DNA from: Candidatus Methanophagales archaeon
GTDB lineage: Archaea > Halobacteriota > Syntropharchaeia > Alkanophagales > Methanospirareceae
Direction of reading: 5' to 3'
NCBI GenBank assembly: GCA_030668065.1
Contig: DAOUUS010000001.1
Coordinates: 1 to 25,407 of the forward strand
Length of the DNA stretch: 25,407 nt
Below, in pieces: positions 16,701 to 24,694 of the stretch (position 1 is the first letter of the stretch; every line of letters begins with the position of its first letter). The translations under genes and the position numbers were made by a program. The notes beneath the pieces are model-generated. The model did no database searches, was not told the origin of the DNA, and saw only the letters and a list, made by a program, of their open reading frames with translations.

Positions 16701-19700
16701 CCGGCTTCCCATTTCCATTTATGTCGGCAATGACTGCTCCACCGCCAGCATTAAAGTAGCTATCCGTATAGGGCGAGTGTATGGAGGAACTCCAACTGGT
16801 GGGTGTGCCGCCGGCGTCATTATCACTAATTCCATCGCCATTCGTATCTTCTGACCTTGGATTTAGCCACAACATATATTCCACGTAATCCGTAAGCCCA
16901 TCGAAATCGGTGTCGTTTATCCGTGGATCAGACCAAACAGTTTCGCTGAACTCTTTCCCGGGATCGCCCAAATAGTTGAAAGTTATCTGCCAGCCGCGGT
17001 GTTCCTCGTAATCCGTAAGCCCATCAGAATCCGTATCTTTTTCAGTTGGGTCCGTGCCAAGTTCAAGCTCAAGCATGTCGGTCAGCCCATCAGAATCGGT
17101 ATCTGCTTTTGTTGGGCTTATGTCATAGCCGAAGGTATGTACCTCAAACATATCCGAGAGCCCATCAGAATCGGTGTCCCATTTGTTTGCACTCGTGTCA
17201 CACTCAACGGGTACCAATTTCCATTTCTGGTCCTCTTTATTCCACCAATCCCACTGCCAGACATTGGCACCATTCGCAGTACTATTGTGGCTGACGTTCA
17301 AGCACTTGCTGCTTCTATTGTTAATAATTTTGTAGTTGCCTTCGCCACCAACATGGTCAAGCCTCCATTTCTGGTCGGTATAACCACCGTAAGTTTTTTG
17401 TACGACGTTAGCACCGTTATATGTACCACCGTCTTCGATACTCAAACACTTGCCGCTGTGTTTGGCACAAATCTTGTGATAGCCATCACCAACGGGTTCC
17501 AGTTTCCATTTCTGATTATCTTTACCCTCGTACTCCCATTGCTCGACATTGGCACTACTCGCAGTACTAGCGTCCTTGACATCCAAGCACTTGCCGCTGT
17601 GTTCGGCACAAATCTTGTAGTATGTATCCTGATGCCCTTCCACGCTATTGAGAAGCCCGTCACCATCAGTATCCTGCAACGAAATAGCATACCAGTTCAC
17701 GAAATCGCCGATATTTCCTGGGAGCACATCGAAGTAGGTGGTATCTGGGTCGGTCTTGGTCGTACTTGTGTTCGATTTACCCGAGCAAATACCCAAAATG
17801 CATTCGTCATAATAGAATTTATAATTAGCAGATAACCAGGAAGTCAGCGGGAGGTTCTTCATGCCTTTATTTGGCATTAGCCACAATCCGGTATAGCACT
17901 TTTCTTTGTACCATGTATCGTGGTCTTCGTGACTGTCGCAATAATGCTCGTAACTGCCGCTCTCAAACGTAGAATCATCCTTATGGTATTCATATTTCGG
18001 ATGAATATAGCTATCTTTATAGTCATCGTGATCTCCATGATCTATACCACGCTTCGTTTCCGAAGCCTTAGCCCAGAACCAGCTTTTTATTTCTATCTTG
18101 TCGCCTACTGTTAATCCATTATCATCATAATCTTCTATATTCAACGTTGTCCCTCCCGGTTCAAGCTCAAGATTGACCCTGATTATGAACTTAACAAGCC
18201 AATCTATAAGCTTTTTCATCAGCCAACCTGACCCGTGGCCAAAAATACTGGCTATAATATCGGCTATGACAATCAATAGCGCGATTGCCCAGCCCACGAC
18301 TGGGATACATCCAATAGCCACGAGAATACCAACAAATATTAGCTGCATTACGGCATACACAGCACCTAAGGCAAAACCAAAACCCGACCATCCTTCCGCT
18401 TTGGCAATCGCGATGAATGTATAGATTGCGACAGCAGCTATTATTATCCAGCCCACGACCTCCATCACTTCGGCAATTTTGCTGAGTTTTGATGCCCATC
18501 CGGCTTCTTCAACAATTGCTCCTTCGCTCATCACCGCTTTGAGTTCGTCCATATTTTTAGTCGCTTTTACAGTGCGGTATTGAGTCGTGAGCTCACCCAA
18601 ACGTGGACTCAAATTCGCCTCCTCTCCCATTTCGCCCGTAAGCCCATCCATAATAGCATATCTGGCATGTAGAAATGCTCTCTTCTCTAAAGACTTAGCT
18701 ATAATCTCGATAAGTGGACCTGCCAGATGCTCGAAACCACTATAACCTTTATGCATCCACTCAAGTACCTCATTTTCCTCTGGATCCTCGAATTCAATTT
18801 CGTGGCCGTCTACCCCGGGTAGTGTTGTTTCTCCAAAACTCGCTATCAAAAGTAGCATCAGCATATTCGCCTTTTTCTCTATATCATCCCCTTCCCAGAT
18901 CTTCACATCTCCTATAAGTTCATCAAACCCAATAATTTCGTTTGTGGTAGTATTATACCAGCTCATCTTGATTGACTTCGTCGTTACCACAGATCTGTTG
19001 GTTAAATCAACATTGTATTCATTTCCCTGAATATACGGGGTGCCCATGGCGCTATTGGCAGAGACATCAGATAGTGCGAAAACGATTGGTAGTATTTTGC
19101 CCTCTGGTAAGCTATCCAGCGCATCTTTTGTCTTGTTGAGTACAGCAATCAATGCCGCATCATGATGCGAGTATGAACTAATGTTAGAGGTGACGCTAAC
19201 GTTATGTTCCGCCAGCTTAGCTGGTGCCTCTAACAGCGTGTTCTGGCTCTTCAAGAATTCATACTTTAGAACCAGGTACGCATTCATAGTCTGGTTTCTG
19301 TCGCCGCTGTAAAACAAACCTGCATCCGCGCCAGAGTTCTCCTCTACGCTGAACCCGGTGAGCATGAAGTCTTCTTTGTAGCGGGCAATGGTGGTTGATT
19401 CTGATTCTAGGTCCCAGCCGATTTTGTACCGGAAGTTATTATCCCCCTCAGGGTTGTCAATGCCCATCAAGAGCAAATCCGGCTTGCCATTTCCATTGAT
19501 GTCCACAATGGCAGCTCCACCTCCGGCATCATAGACGCCAAATCCACCTACGTAGCCTAAAGTGGGACTCCAGGAGGTGGGGTTGCCATCGGTTTTAAGG
19601 TCCCAGCCTATTTTGTACCGGAAGTTATTTTGCCCCTGGGGGTTGTCAATGCCCATCAAGAGCAAATCCGGCTTGCCATTTCCATTGATGTCTGCAATTG

Positions 19701-22191
19701 CGGCTCCACCTCCGGCATTCTCAGCACTAAATCCACCTTCGAACCCTAAAGTGGGACTCCAGGAGGTGGGGTTGCCATCAGTTTTAAGGTCCCAGCCTAT
19801 TTTGTACCGGAAGTTATTATCCCCCTGGGGGTTGTCAATGCCCATCAAGAGCAAATCCGGCTTGCCATTTCCATTGATGTCTACAATTGCGGCTCCACCT
19901 CCGGCATTCTCAGCACTAAATCCACCTTCGAACCCTAAAGTGGGACTCCAGGACAGGTCACCTTGTTTGTCTACCTTGTCATTCACCATCCAGACGAGCC
20001 TGGCATCGGCGGAAAGGTTCAGCGGAGCCGATGCAGGATAGAACATCCTGCCGTTGAAGGCAACTGTGGTTCCGTAATCCTGGACAGGGGTAAGGGGAAC
20101 GTATGCCTTAGGATACTCAACAAGTTCCAATTTCCATTTTTGCCAATCCAAACCAAGATAATCCCATTGGCAGATGTTGTTCCCGTCCCCATGACCGATG
20201 TCGACATTTACACACTTGCCGCTGTGTTTATTAATAATCTTGTACCAACCATCACCAACAGGTTCCAATTTCCATTTTTGCCAATCCAAACCAGCATATT
20301 CCCATTGGCAGATGTTGTTCCCGTCCCCATGACCGATGTCGACATTTACACACTTGCCGTTGTGTTTATTAATAATCTTGTACCAACCGTCATCAACAGG
20401 TTCCAATTTCCATTTTTGCCAATCCAAACCAAGATAATCCCATTGGCAGATGTTGTTCCCGTCCCCATGACCGATGTCGACATTTACACACTTGCCGTTG
20501 TGTTTATTAACAATTTTGTAGTAGCCTTCAGTGACTACAATACCATAATCATTCACCTGTGATTGCGCAGGAACCTGACTTGCGTTTAACTCAAGCATGG
20601 GCTGAATTTGCACGTCATCCTTAGAGTAATCCAGGTCTTTTATCTGCCCTTTGTCGTCATACGGCCAGTCCCAGCTTTGCAAAGGCAGCTTCAGATGCTC
20701 AGGATTCTTGGGTCTTATCTGTAAATCTATGTAGGTAGCATTCCCATTCGTTTTTATGTCAAAGTGGGATTTATTGTTAATAGTGGATTTGGAGAAAGGT
20801 GAGCGGTCCAGACCATCCACAACACCGTCACCATCGTTATCAGAATCCCATGCGTTGGGAATGCCATCACCATCAACGTCAAGCGAGACATTTGTCGTTT
20901 TCACCTCGAAGTAATCTCCCAGCCCGTCACCGTTTGAGTCTGCCTTCAGCGGGTCGGTGCCGATACTCATGTTTCTAACTTCATAAGAATCATTTAACAA
21001 GTCGAAGTCAGAATCGCGGTTGTTCGGATCGGTGCTGATAACGAGTTCTACGCTGTTTGGTAGGCCATCACCATCATTATCGCGCTGCGAGAACTTCTGT
21101 ATTCGGTTATTATCGGTATCGGCAACGTAAACAATACCATCAGCAGCCACTGCAATTCCCTTCGGTAATTTGAACTGACCATCATCAGTGCCTTCGCTTC
21201 CCCAGCCTAACATAAAAGTACCGTTATAATCAAACTTCTGGATGCGATAGTTTCCGGTATCAGCGACATATACATTTCCGCTGCTGTCCACGGCCATTCC
21301 ATGTGGCAGATCGAACAGCCCTTCTTCTGAACCTTCCTTTCCCCAGTCCATGATGAACTTACCAGAGGCATTGAACTTCTGGATGCGATAGTTTCCGGTA
21401 TCAGCGACATATACATTTCCGCTGCTGTCCACGGCAATTCCCTGTGGCAGATCGAACTGCCCGTCCGCAGCGCCTTCGCTTCCCCAGTTCGTGATGAATC
21501 CGCCGGAAGAATTGAACTTCTGGATGCGATTGTTGCCTGTATCGGCGACAAAAACAGTGCCGGCGATGTCTACGGCGATGCCCGCTGGATTCTTGAACTG
21601 CCCGTCGGCAGCGCCTTCGCTTCCTCATTCGGTAATAAATGTGCCGTTTCGGTCGAATTTCAGGACACAGTGATCGTCCTTTGCCGTTACGTAGACAAAG
21701 TCATCGGGACTCACTGCGATGCCATAAGGTAAGAGGATTTCTGCACCTTCGGCAATATTGGTTTCCCGCTTTATTAACCATCTGATTATAAATGTGCCGT
21801 TCGAGTGGTACTTCTGGACGCAACGATTCTCCGTATCGGCTACATAGACATTCCCCTCACTGTCAACTGCTACATCCCACGGTTCTTTAAATTTACCGGG
21901 GGTTTGCCCTTCACTTCCCCATTTCGAGATGAATACGATTTCTGGTCCCGGAGTTGCATTAATCAGCCCTTCCACGTCTATCCTGCTGTCATGGTGATTC
22001 GCGGCATCGCGCATTTGCGCGAGTGCGGTCAAAGCGGTAGCTGTTTCGGATGAGAGATAAGAAGGCTCCGAGTTCGGTGAATTTGTGTTTTGTGCGGGAT
22101 TCGCGATAGCGGGCTGTAAAGCGGCGGCTATGAGTACGACTACTGCGAAGAGTGCGAATATATGTGTCCCCTTTGATTTTTGCATGTGCAT
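13765..22191 (-). CDS. Giant multidomain surface protein, interrupted by one in-frame TGA
   Basis: About 2,808 codons in one frame. Order by residue: signal peptide 1-31; six NHL blades 79-365; TSP3-like calcium repeats 366-467; three ricin-B lectin repeats 552-690; three FG-GAP/VCBS-like repeats 744-934; a mostly helical part; a hydrophobic domain 1243-1314; a His/Asp-rich segment with Cys 1381-1437; three more ricin-B repeats 1518-1664; TSP3 repeats 1668-1790; five FG-GAP-like repeats 1793-2110; a second long TSP3 run 2126-2381; a unique domain; ten Gly in a row; a Pro/Thr linker; and PGF at 2782-2784 followed by a membrane helix and Arg/Lys tail, a PGF-CTERM-like sorting signal. It is probably exported, calcium-bound and sugar-binding, perhaps an adhesin. 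TGA at codon 189 breaks the frame at a conserved Trp. If it is read as a stop, only a 188-residue secreted fragment is made. Confidence 0.85.
15860..16815 (-). repeat. Five tandem FG-GAP/VCBS-like repeats, 189 bp each
   Basis: Units of 63 codons centred on GGGAVIADINGNGKPDLLLMG and FRYMIGWDIDTDGNP. Neighbouring units keep an exact 189 bp period (for example 16393, 16582 and 16771). DINGNGKPD is an EF-hand-like calcium loop. The three upstream-most units in gene order are almost identical DNA; the last two are more diverged. Confidence 0.85.
17200..17640 (-). repeat. Second ricin-B lectin repeat set (diverged)
   Basis: Three units of about 46 residues, each with a YKI/HKI start, SGKCL or SKCLNV and QKWKL or QKWRL (the QxW motif of ricin-type beta-trefoils). 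Three units make one complete trefoil. They are far more diverged from each other than those in the first set. Confidence 0.8.
19390..19960 (-). repeat. Three tandem FG-GAP/VCBS-like repeats, 189 bp each
   Basis: The same 63-codon unit as at 15860-16815, with markers at 19561, 19750 and 19939 (period 189). Units read NAGGGAAIADINGNGKPDL then FRYKIGWDLKTDGNP. The DNA of adjacent copies is nearly identical. Confidence 0.85.
20123..20536 (-). repeat. Three tandem ricin-B lectin repeats, 138 bp each
   Basis: Units of exactly 46 codons (starts at 20123, 20261 and 20399). Each has GKCVNVDIGHGDGNNICQW and DWQKWKLEP. Together they form one beta-trefoil with three QxW motifs. The copies differ at only a few bases, which points to recent duplication or gene conversion. 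Confidence 0.88.
21625..21627 (-). other. In-frame TGA at a conserved Trp position in the giant gene
   Basis: The frame is open on both sides (22191 to 21628 and 21624 to 13768). The context is GTFITE-TGA-GSEGAADGQF. Sister repeats read GGFITNWGSEG, GKFIMDWGKEG and TFMLGWGSEG, all with TGG. A single G-to-A change explains it. No good restart site follows; the next start-like codon is a GTG inside an NHL blade. Confidence 0.9.
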
Positions 22192-22208
22192 GACTAGAAA
22201 ACGAAGAA

Positions 22209-22241
22209 TATATTAAGTATCACAAGCACCGATCTTATAAG
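22209..22241 (-). promoter_or_regulatory. Promoter region of the giant surface gene
   Basis: Two TATA candidates on the minus strand: CTTATAAG (22234-22241) with an A-rich BRE-like CGAAAGT just before it, and CTTAATATATT (22207-22217), which would give a nearly leaderless message for ATG 22191. The first lies inside repeat C. Confidence 0.45.
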
Positions 22242-22264
22242 ACTTTCGATTTTTTCCGGGTTTG
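22218..22264 (-). repeat. Repeat C, copy 1 (upstream of giant gene)
   Basis: TATCACAAGCACC, then GACTTTCGATTTTTTCCGGG and TTTG on the + strand. It matches 23761-23804 except for a 3-bp gap and a few changes. Each copy lies upstream of a gene or relic with the same kind of signal peptide, so it is probably a duplicated promoter region. Confidence 0.75.
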
Positions 22265-22365
22265 GAGTACAAAAGGTAATAAGGGTACTCACAAATAATA
22301 AATTACCCGAACGGTATCATTTTCCAATGATTTTATAACGCTGATTAACACAGATTTAAAGTAGT

Positions 22366-22479
22366 GTATTGATTTTTTTAATTTCTATTCCACCCGTACG
22401 TAAAAACTTAATAATCAGGGCAGTAGTGTCTGTGTAAATCTGTGAAATCTGTGTCTATGATAATTATCAAAATGGGTAC
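22366..22479 (-). repeat. Repeat B, copy 2 (inverted)
   Basis: Read on the minus strand from 22479 it starts TACCCATTTTGATAATTAT and follows repeat B copy 1 (13532-13640) for about 110 bp. Its outer end directly interrupts an NHL relic after the codons for YVADT. Confidence 0.75.
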
Positions 22480-22612
22480 CGTGTCGGCGACATAGACGAG
22501 GTCGGTGTTGTTGTTACCGCTCGGGTACAGGGCGATGCTGCGGGGAAGCTTGAATTCCCCGGCCTTCCCCTATCTGCGATGAAAGTGCCGTTGGGGTAGA
22601 ACTTCTTTTAAA
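22480..22612 (-). pseudogene. NHL-repeat relic of a giant-gene paralogue (inner part)
   Basis: The minus strand reads KFYPNGTFIAD. After a one-base frame change it continues FKLPRSIALYPSGNNNTDL and VYVADT, a recognisable NHL blade. Repeat B cuts it on one side and the BrnT-like operon on the other. It has no start codon or functional frame. Confidence 0.8.
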
Positions 22613-22635
22613 ACTTTCGGTGGTTTTATATTTTT

Positions 22636-22911
22636 ATGAAAATTGTAATTTACTGGACACGCTCTTCCATTGAGCATATAGCGAAGCACGAGGTGAAGGC
22701 GAAGGAAGTAGAAGAGGGACTAAAAGACAGAAATGTCTATTTATGGAAAGAGAAGCATAGAAAAGTCCCTTATCTTTACTGTATTGGTAACACTGGTGAA
22801 AGATACCTATTCATTGTTTTAAAATATTCCAAACGCTATAATAGATATATCCCCATATCAGCAAGAGATGCAACGGAAAAGGAGAAAAAGTTATATAAGC
22901 GCAAAAAATGA
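22636..22911 (+). CDS. BrnT-like toxin family protein
   Basis: A 91-residue basic protein. It follows the BrnT (COG2929) pattern: the helix IEHIAKHEVKAKEVEEGL near residues 12-29, a central strand RKVPYLYCIGNTGERYLFIV, and the terminal motif PISARDATEKEKKLYK. BrnT proteins are RelE-fold ribonuclease toxins. Usually a BrnA ribbon-helix-helix antitoxin follows; here the next gene is different. A TATA-like CTTTTAAAAC (22606-22615) about 26 nt upstream would give a leaderless message and comes from relic sequence. Toxicity is inferred from family only. Confidence 0.75.
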   Translation: MKIVIYWTRSSIEHIAKHEVKAKEVEEGLKDRNVYLWKEKHRKVPYLYCIGNTGERYLFIVLKYSKRYNRYIPISARDATEKEKKLYKRKK

Positions 22912-22921
22912 AAATAATAAT

Positions 22922-23194
22922 ATGAACAAGGAAAACCCTCCCCTGGTAGAAATAGATTCGAGAGAAGTAGAATCGGTTGAAGACATTGCTTACGGGATGC
23001 ACTATCGAGTAAAAGGAGGTCTCCAGGTCGAATCTAATCTCTCTGAACTCGTGGAGGAAATGGAACTAAATACAAAAGTTCAAATTATAGGGGAAGATGT
23101 GGAAATACCGGTTAACGAATTTATATACGAGAGACTCAAAGGGAAAAGGATAAGGGTTGTGATGCAGGGAAAGAAGGACTCGATAGTGCCATGA
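22922..23194 (+). CDS. Small acidic partner gene, possible antitoxin
   Basis: A 90-residue protein starting at ATG 22922 (MNKENPPLVEID). It begins 10 bp after the toxin-like gene, so the two are probably co-transcribed. It is acidic in its first 70 residues (VEIDSREVESVEDIAYG, ELVEEMELN), with a basic end (ERLKGKRIRVVMQGKK). No ribbon-helix-helix of the BrnA type is apparent, and I do not recognise the family. The position and charge opposite to the basic toxin-like protein fit an antitoxin. An in-frame ATG at 22868 would overlap the previous gene and is less likely. Confidence 0.65.
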   Translation: MNKENPPLVEIDSREVESVEDIAYGMHYRVKGGLQVESNLSELVEEMELNTKVQIIGEDVEIPVNEFIYERLKGKRIRVVMQGKKDSIVP

Positions 23195-23209
23195 TAAGGG
23201 AGGAGAATT

Positions 23210-23337
23210 ATGGGAACGTCACTCCTCCATGAATCGCCTGCGAAGTTCCGCAAGCTTTTCGGTTGGGAGATTGATTATCCTGGAGAAAATCCCAATCATA
23301 AGGCAAGTCCATCTTACTACCTCCTTTTAAAAGTCCA
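23210..23337 (+). pseudogene. Truncated third ORF of the toxin-like operon
   Basis: GGGAGGAG stands 4 nt before ATG 23210, 15 bp after the possible antitoxin gene. The first ~42 codons (MGTSLLHESPAKFRKLFGWE...) resemble nothing I know. The frame then runs to 23500 through sequence that is clearly the antisense of an NHL relic. So it is most likely a gene cut at the insertion junction near 23337, or a chance ORF. Confidence 0.35.
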
Positions 23338-23630
23338 TATACAGGACGATGCTGCGGGGGCGATTGAACTGCCCTTCCCCTGCGCCTTCGCTTCTCCATT
23401 GTGCGGTGAAGGTGCCGTTAGCGAAGAACTTCTGGATGCTGTTATTTCCCACATCTGCACGAGCGAGGCTAATGCGGATGCCGTTGCCCCCGTGACGTAA
23501 GAGGGCTCGGAGGTTGAAATTGTATCTTGAGGGTTTTCACAGGGGAAGCGATGGCTGTTGTAAAGCCGCGGCTAAGAAGCACGAATATTGCGAAAACGGC
23601 GAAGATATGAGCTGATTTTGGCATAGGCAT
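23338..23630 (-). pseudogene. Signal peptide and first NHL blade of a giant-gene paralogue (relic)
   Basis: From ATG 23630 the minus strand reads MPMPKSAHIFAVFAIFVLL, parallel to MHMQKSKGTHIFALFAVVVL of the giant protein. The frame meets TAG after about 56 codons. In another frame an NHL blade follows: ADVGNNSIQKFFANGTFTAQ, WRSEGAGEGQFNRPRSIVLY. Note that it has the Trp (WRSEG) at the site where the giant gene has TGA. Homology stops near 23337, where the toxin-like operon begins. Confidence 0.85.
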
Positions 23631-23715
23631 ACCTTTTTGGAGCATTATACCATACGATTCTTACCTAAAGAAACAACTTAAAAGCAGGAATCGTAATTGT
23701 ATAGCGCGGCACAAA

Positions 23716-23746
23716 AACCACGAGATTAGCGCAAGATTAGCACAAG
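23716..23746. repeat. Partial end of repeat A
   Basis: AACCACGAGATTAGCGCAAG and ATTAGCACAAG match the reverse complement of the right end of repeat A (13742-13764), with a short internal duplication. It lies between the relic's start codon and repeat C copy 2, so it may have separated that gene from its promoter. Confidence 0.55.
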
Positions 23747-23760
23747 AAATGGGGGTCAGA

Positions 23761-23804
23761 TATCACAAGCACCTATTTAAGACTTACGATTTTTTCCGGG
23801 TTTG
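23761..23804 (-). repeat. Repeat C, copy 2 (upstream of the NHL relic)
   Basis: A second copy of the sequence at 22218-22264, three bases shorter. Its TATA-like core is altered (CTTAAATAG on the minus strand instead of CTTATAAG). It now lies about 130 bp from the relic's start codon, compared with about 27 bp in the giant gene. Confidence 0.7.
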
Positions 23805-23827
23805 AAATAAAAAAGGATGTTTTTTTT

Positions 23828-24571
23828 CTATTGCATCATGTCAGGTATCAATCCTATCGGCGCTTCTATCTCCACCTTCTCATTATAGCCGTCAAGATAA
23901 ACCACACTCTCCAACTCCACAGGCGTCACCAACCCCTGGATATTCATCTCAAGTGCTACCCGGTTTTCTATTTTCGTGATATGATAACTACCTTTTTCAA
24001 TCCAATACCTGATAGCAAAATCCTTCAACTCTTCTTCTTTTAAAGTTTCCATGCCCGTCTTCTTCATCTGCTCCACCACATTCGCCTTATCCGGGACAAT
24101 GTCCAGTATCCAACCTTCCGCTTCTTTTTGCATCGTGACATTCGTGGCGTTGTGTAATATCAAGCGTTGTTGTGCCAGTTGGTCACTTTCCCAGACAGAA
24201 CCGGAATAACCACTTATGTCCTGTGTTTGCCACGACTCGTTTGATTCTCGCACGTACGCAGTATCGCCGATAATTACCATCTCCACTGTACGGTTCATCA
24301 TAGTCATCGTGGTCCACAGCTTCTTATTTCGGTAATCCACGCTACCTCCGCCGGTTAGCAGCTCATGTTCTTCCCCGTGCATCGAGAGGTTGGTAGAGAT
24401 GTTGAACCGGTACGAGTCCGTGTCTTCTAAAGCGTTAATCGCTCTAATGCTTAATCCCCGTGCATCCGTGACCTCACGATGTGTCGTGTAATAAACTGCG
24501 GATACGATTGCCAATATTATGATGGCAAGAACGGCCAGAAATTTAAAATCTATGCTCGTTTTTTGTGGCAT
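23828..24571 (-). CDS. Membrane-anchored extracytoplasmic protein, LolA/LppX-like fold
   Basis: A 247-residue protein with an N-terminal membrane helix (FLAVLAIIILAIVSAVYYTT, about residues 10-29). It lacks a clear cleavage site or lipobox Cys, so it is probably a signal anchor. The outer part has strands spaced as in LolA/LppX-type lipid-carrier half-barrels: DSYRFNISTNLSMHG, KKLWTTMTMMNRTVEMVIIG, DTAYVRESNESWQTQDIS, then KGSYHITKIENRVALEMNIQ. Several N-x-S/T sequons suggest glycosylation outside the cell. The fold call is by pattern only. It diverges from the thiolase gene. A TATA box lies at 24600-24610. Confidence 0.8.
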   Translation of the reverse strand: MPQKTSIDFKFLAVLAIIILAIVSAVYYTTHREVTDARGLSIRAINALEDTDSYRFNISTNLSMHGEEHELLTGGGSVDYRNKKLWTTMTMMNRTVEMVIIGDTAYVRESNESWQTQDISGYSGSVWESDQLAQQRLILHNATNVTMQKEAEGWILDIVPDKANVVEQMKKTGMETLKEEELKDFAIRYWIEKGSYHITKIENRVALEMNIQGLVTPVELESVVYLDGYNEKVEIEAPIGLIPDMMQ

Positions 24572-24599
24572 GTAACAGTATAGGGAAGTGTCTTTAAAG

Positions 24600-24610
24600 C
24601 TTATATAAAA
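24600..24610 (-). promoter_or_regulatory. TATA box of the membrane-anchored protein gene
   Basis: TTTTATATAAG on the minus strand, centred about 26 nt upstream of a predicted start near 24579, giving a leader of about 8 nt before ATG 24571. Confidence 0.6.
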
Positions 24611-24694
24611 CTACTGTGTACTGTGTGATAGCCTTTTAGTTTTATTATTTAGCGGGTTATTGAATAAAAAGAAGCATGGGGGCAGAAGATAACT

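Noticed and set aside
15860..20536. CRISPR-like array
   Set aside because: The repeats are 138 and 189 bp, contiguous, in frame and encode protein domains, with no spacers or cas genes.
13765..21432. Translation restart at the GTG near 21432 as a separate gene
   Set aside because: The GTG is an internal Val codon of an NHL blade (IAVDSSGNVYVADT) with no ribosome site; the frame is open much further upstream.
21625..21627. Selenocysteine at the in-frame TGA
   Set aside because: Sister repeats have Trp, not Cys, at this position, and no selenoprotein context is present.
22868..22921. Upstream ATG for the possible antitoxin gene
   Set aside because: It would overlap the toxin-like gene and add a basic, low-complexity leader; ATG 22922 follows the toxin stop codon directly.
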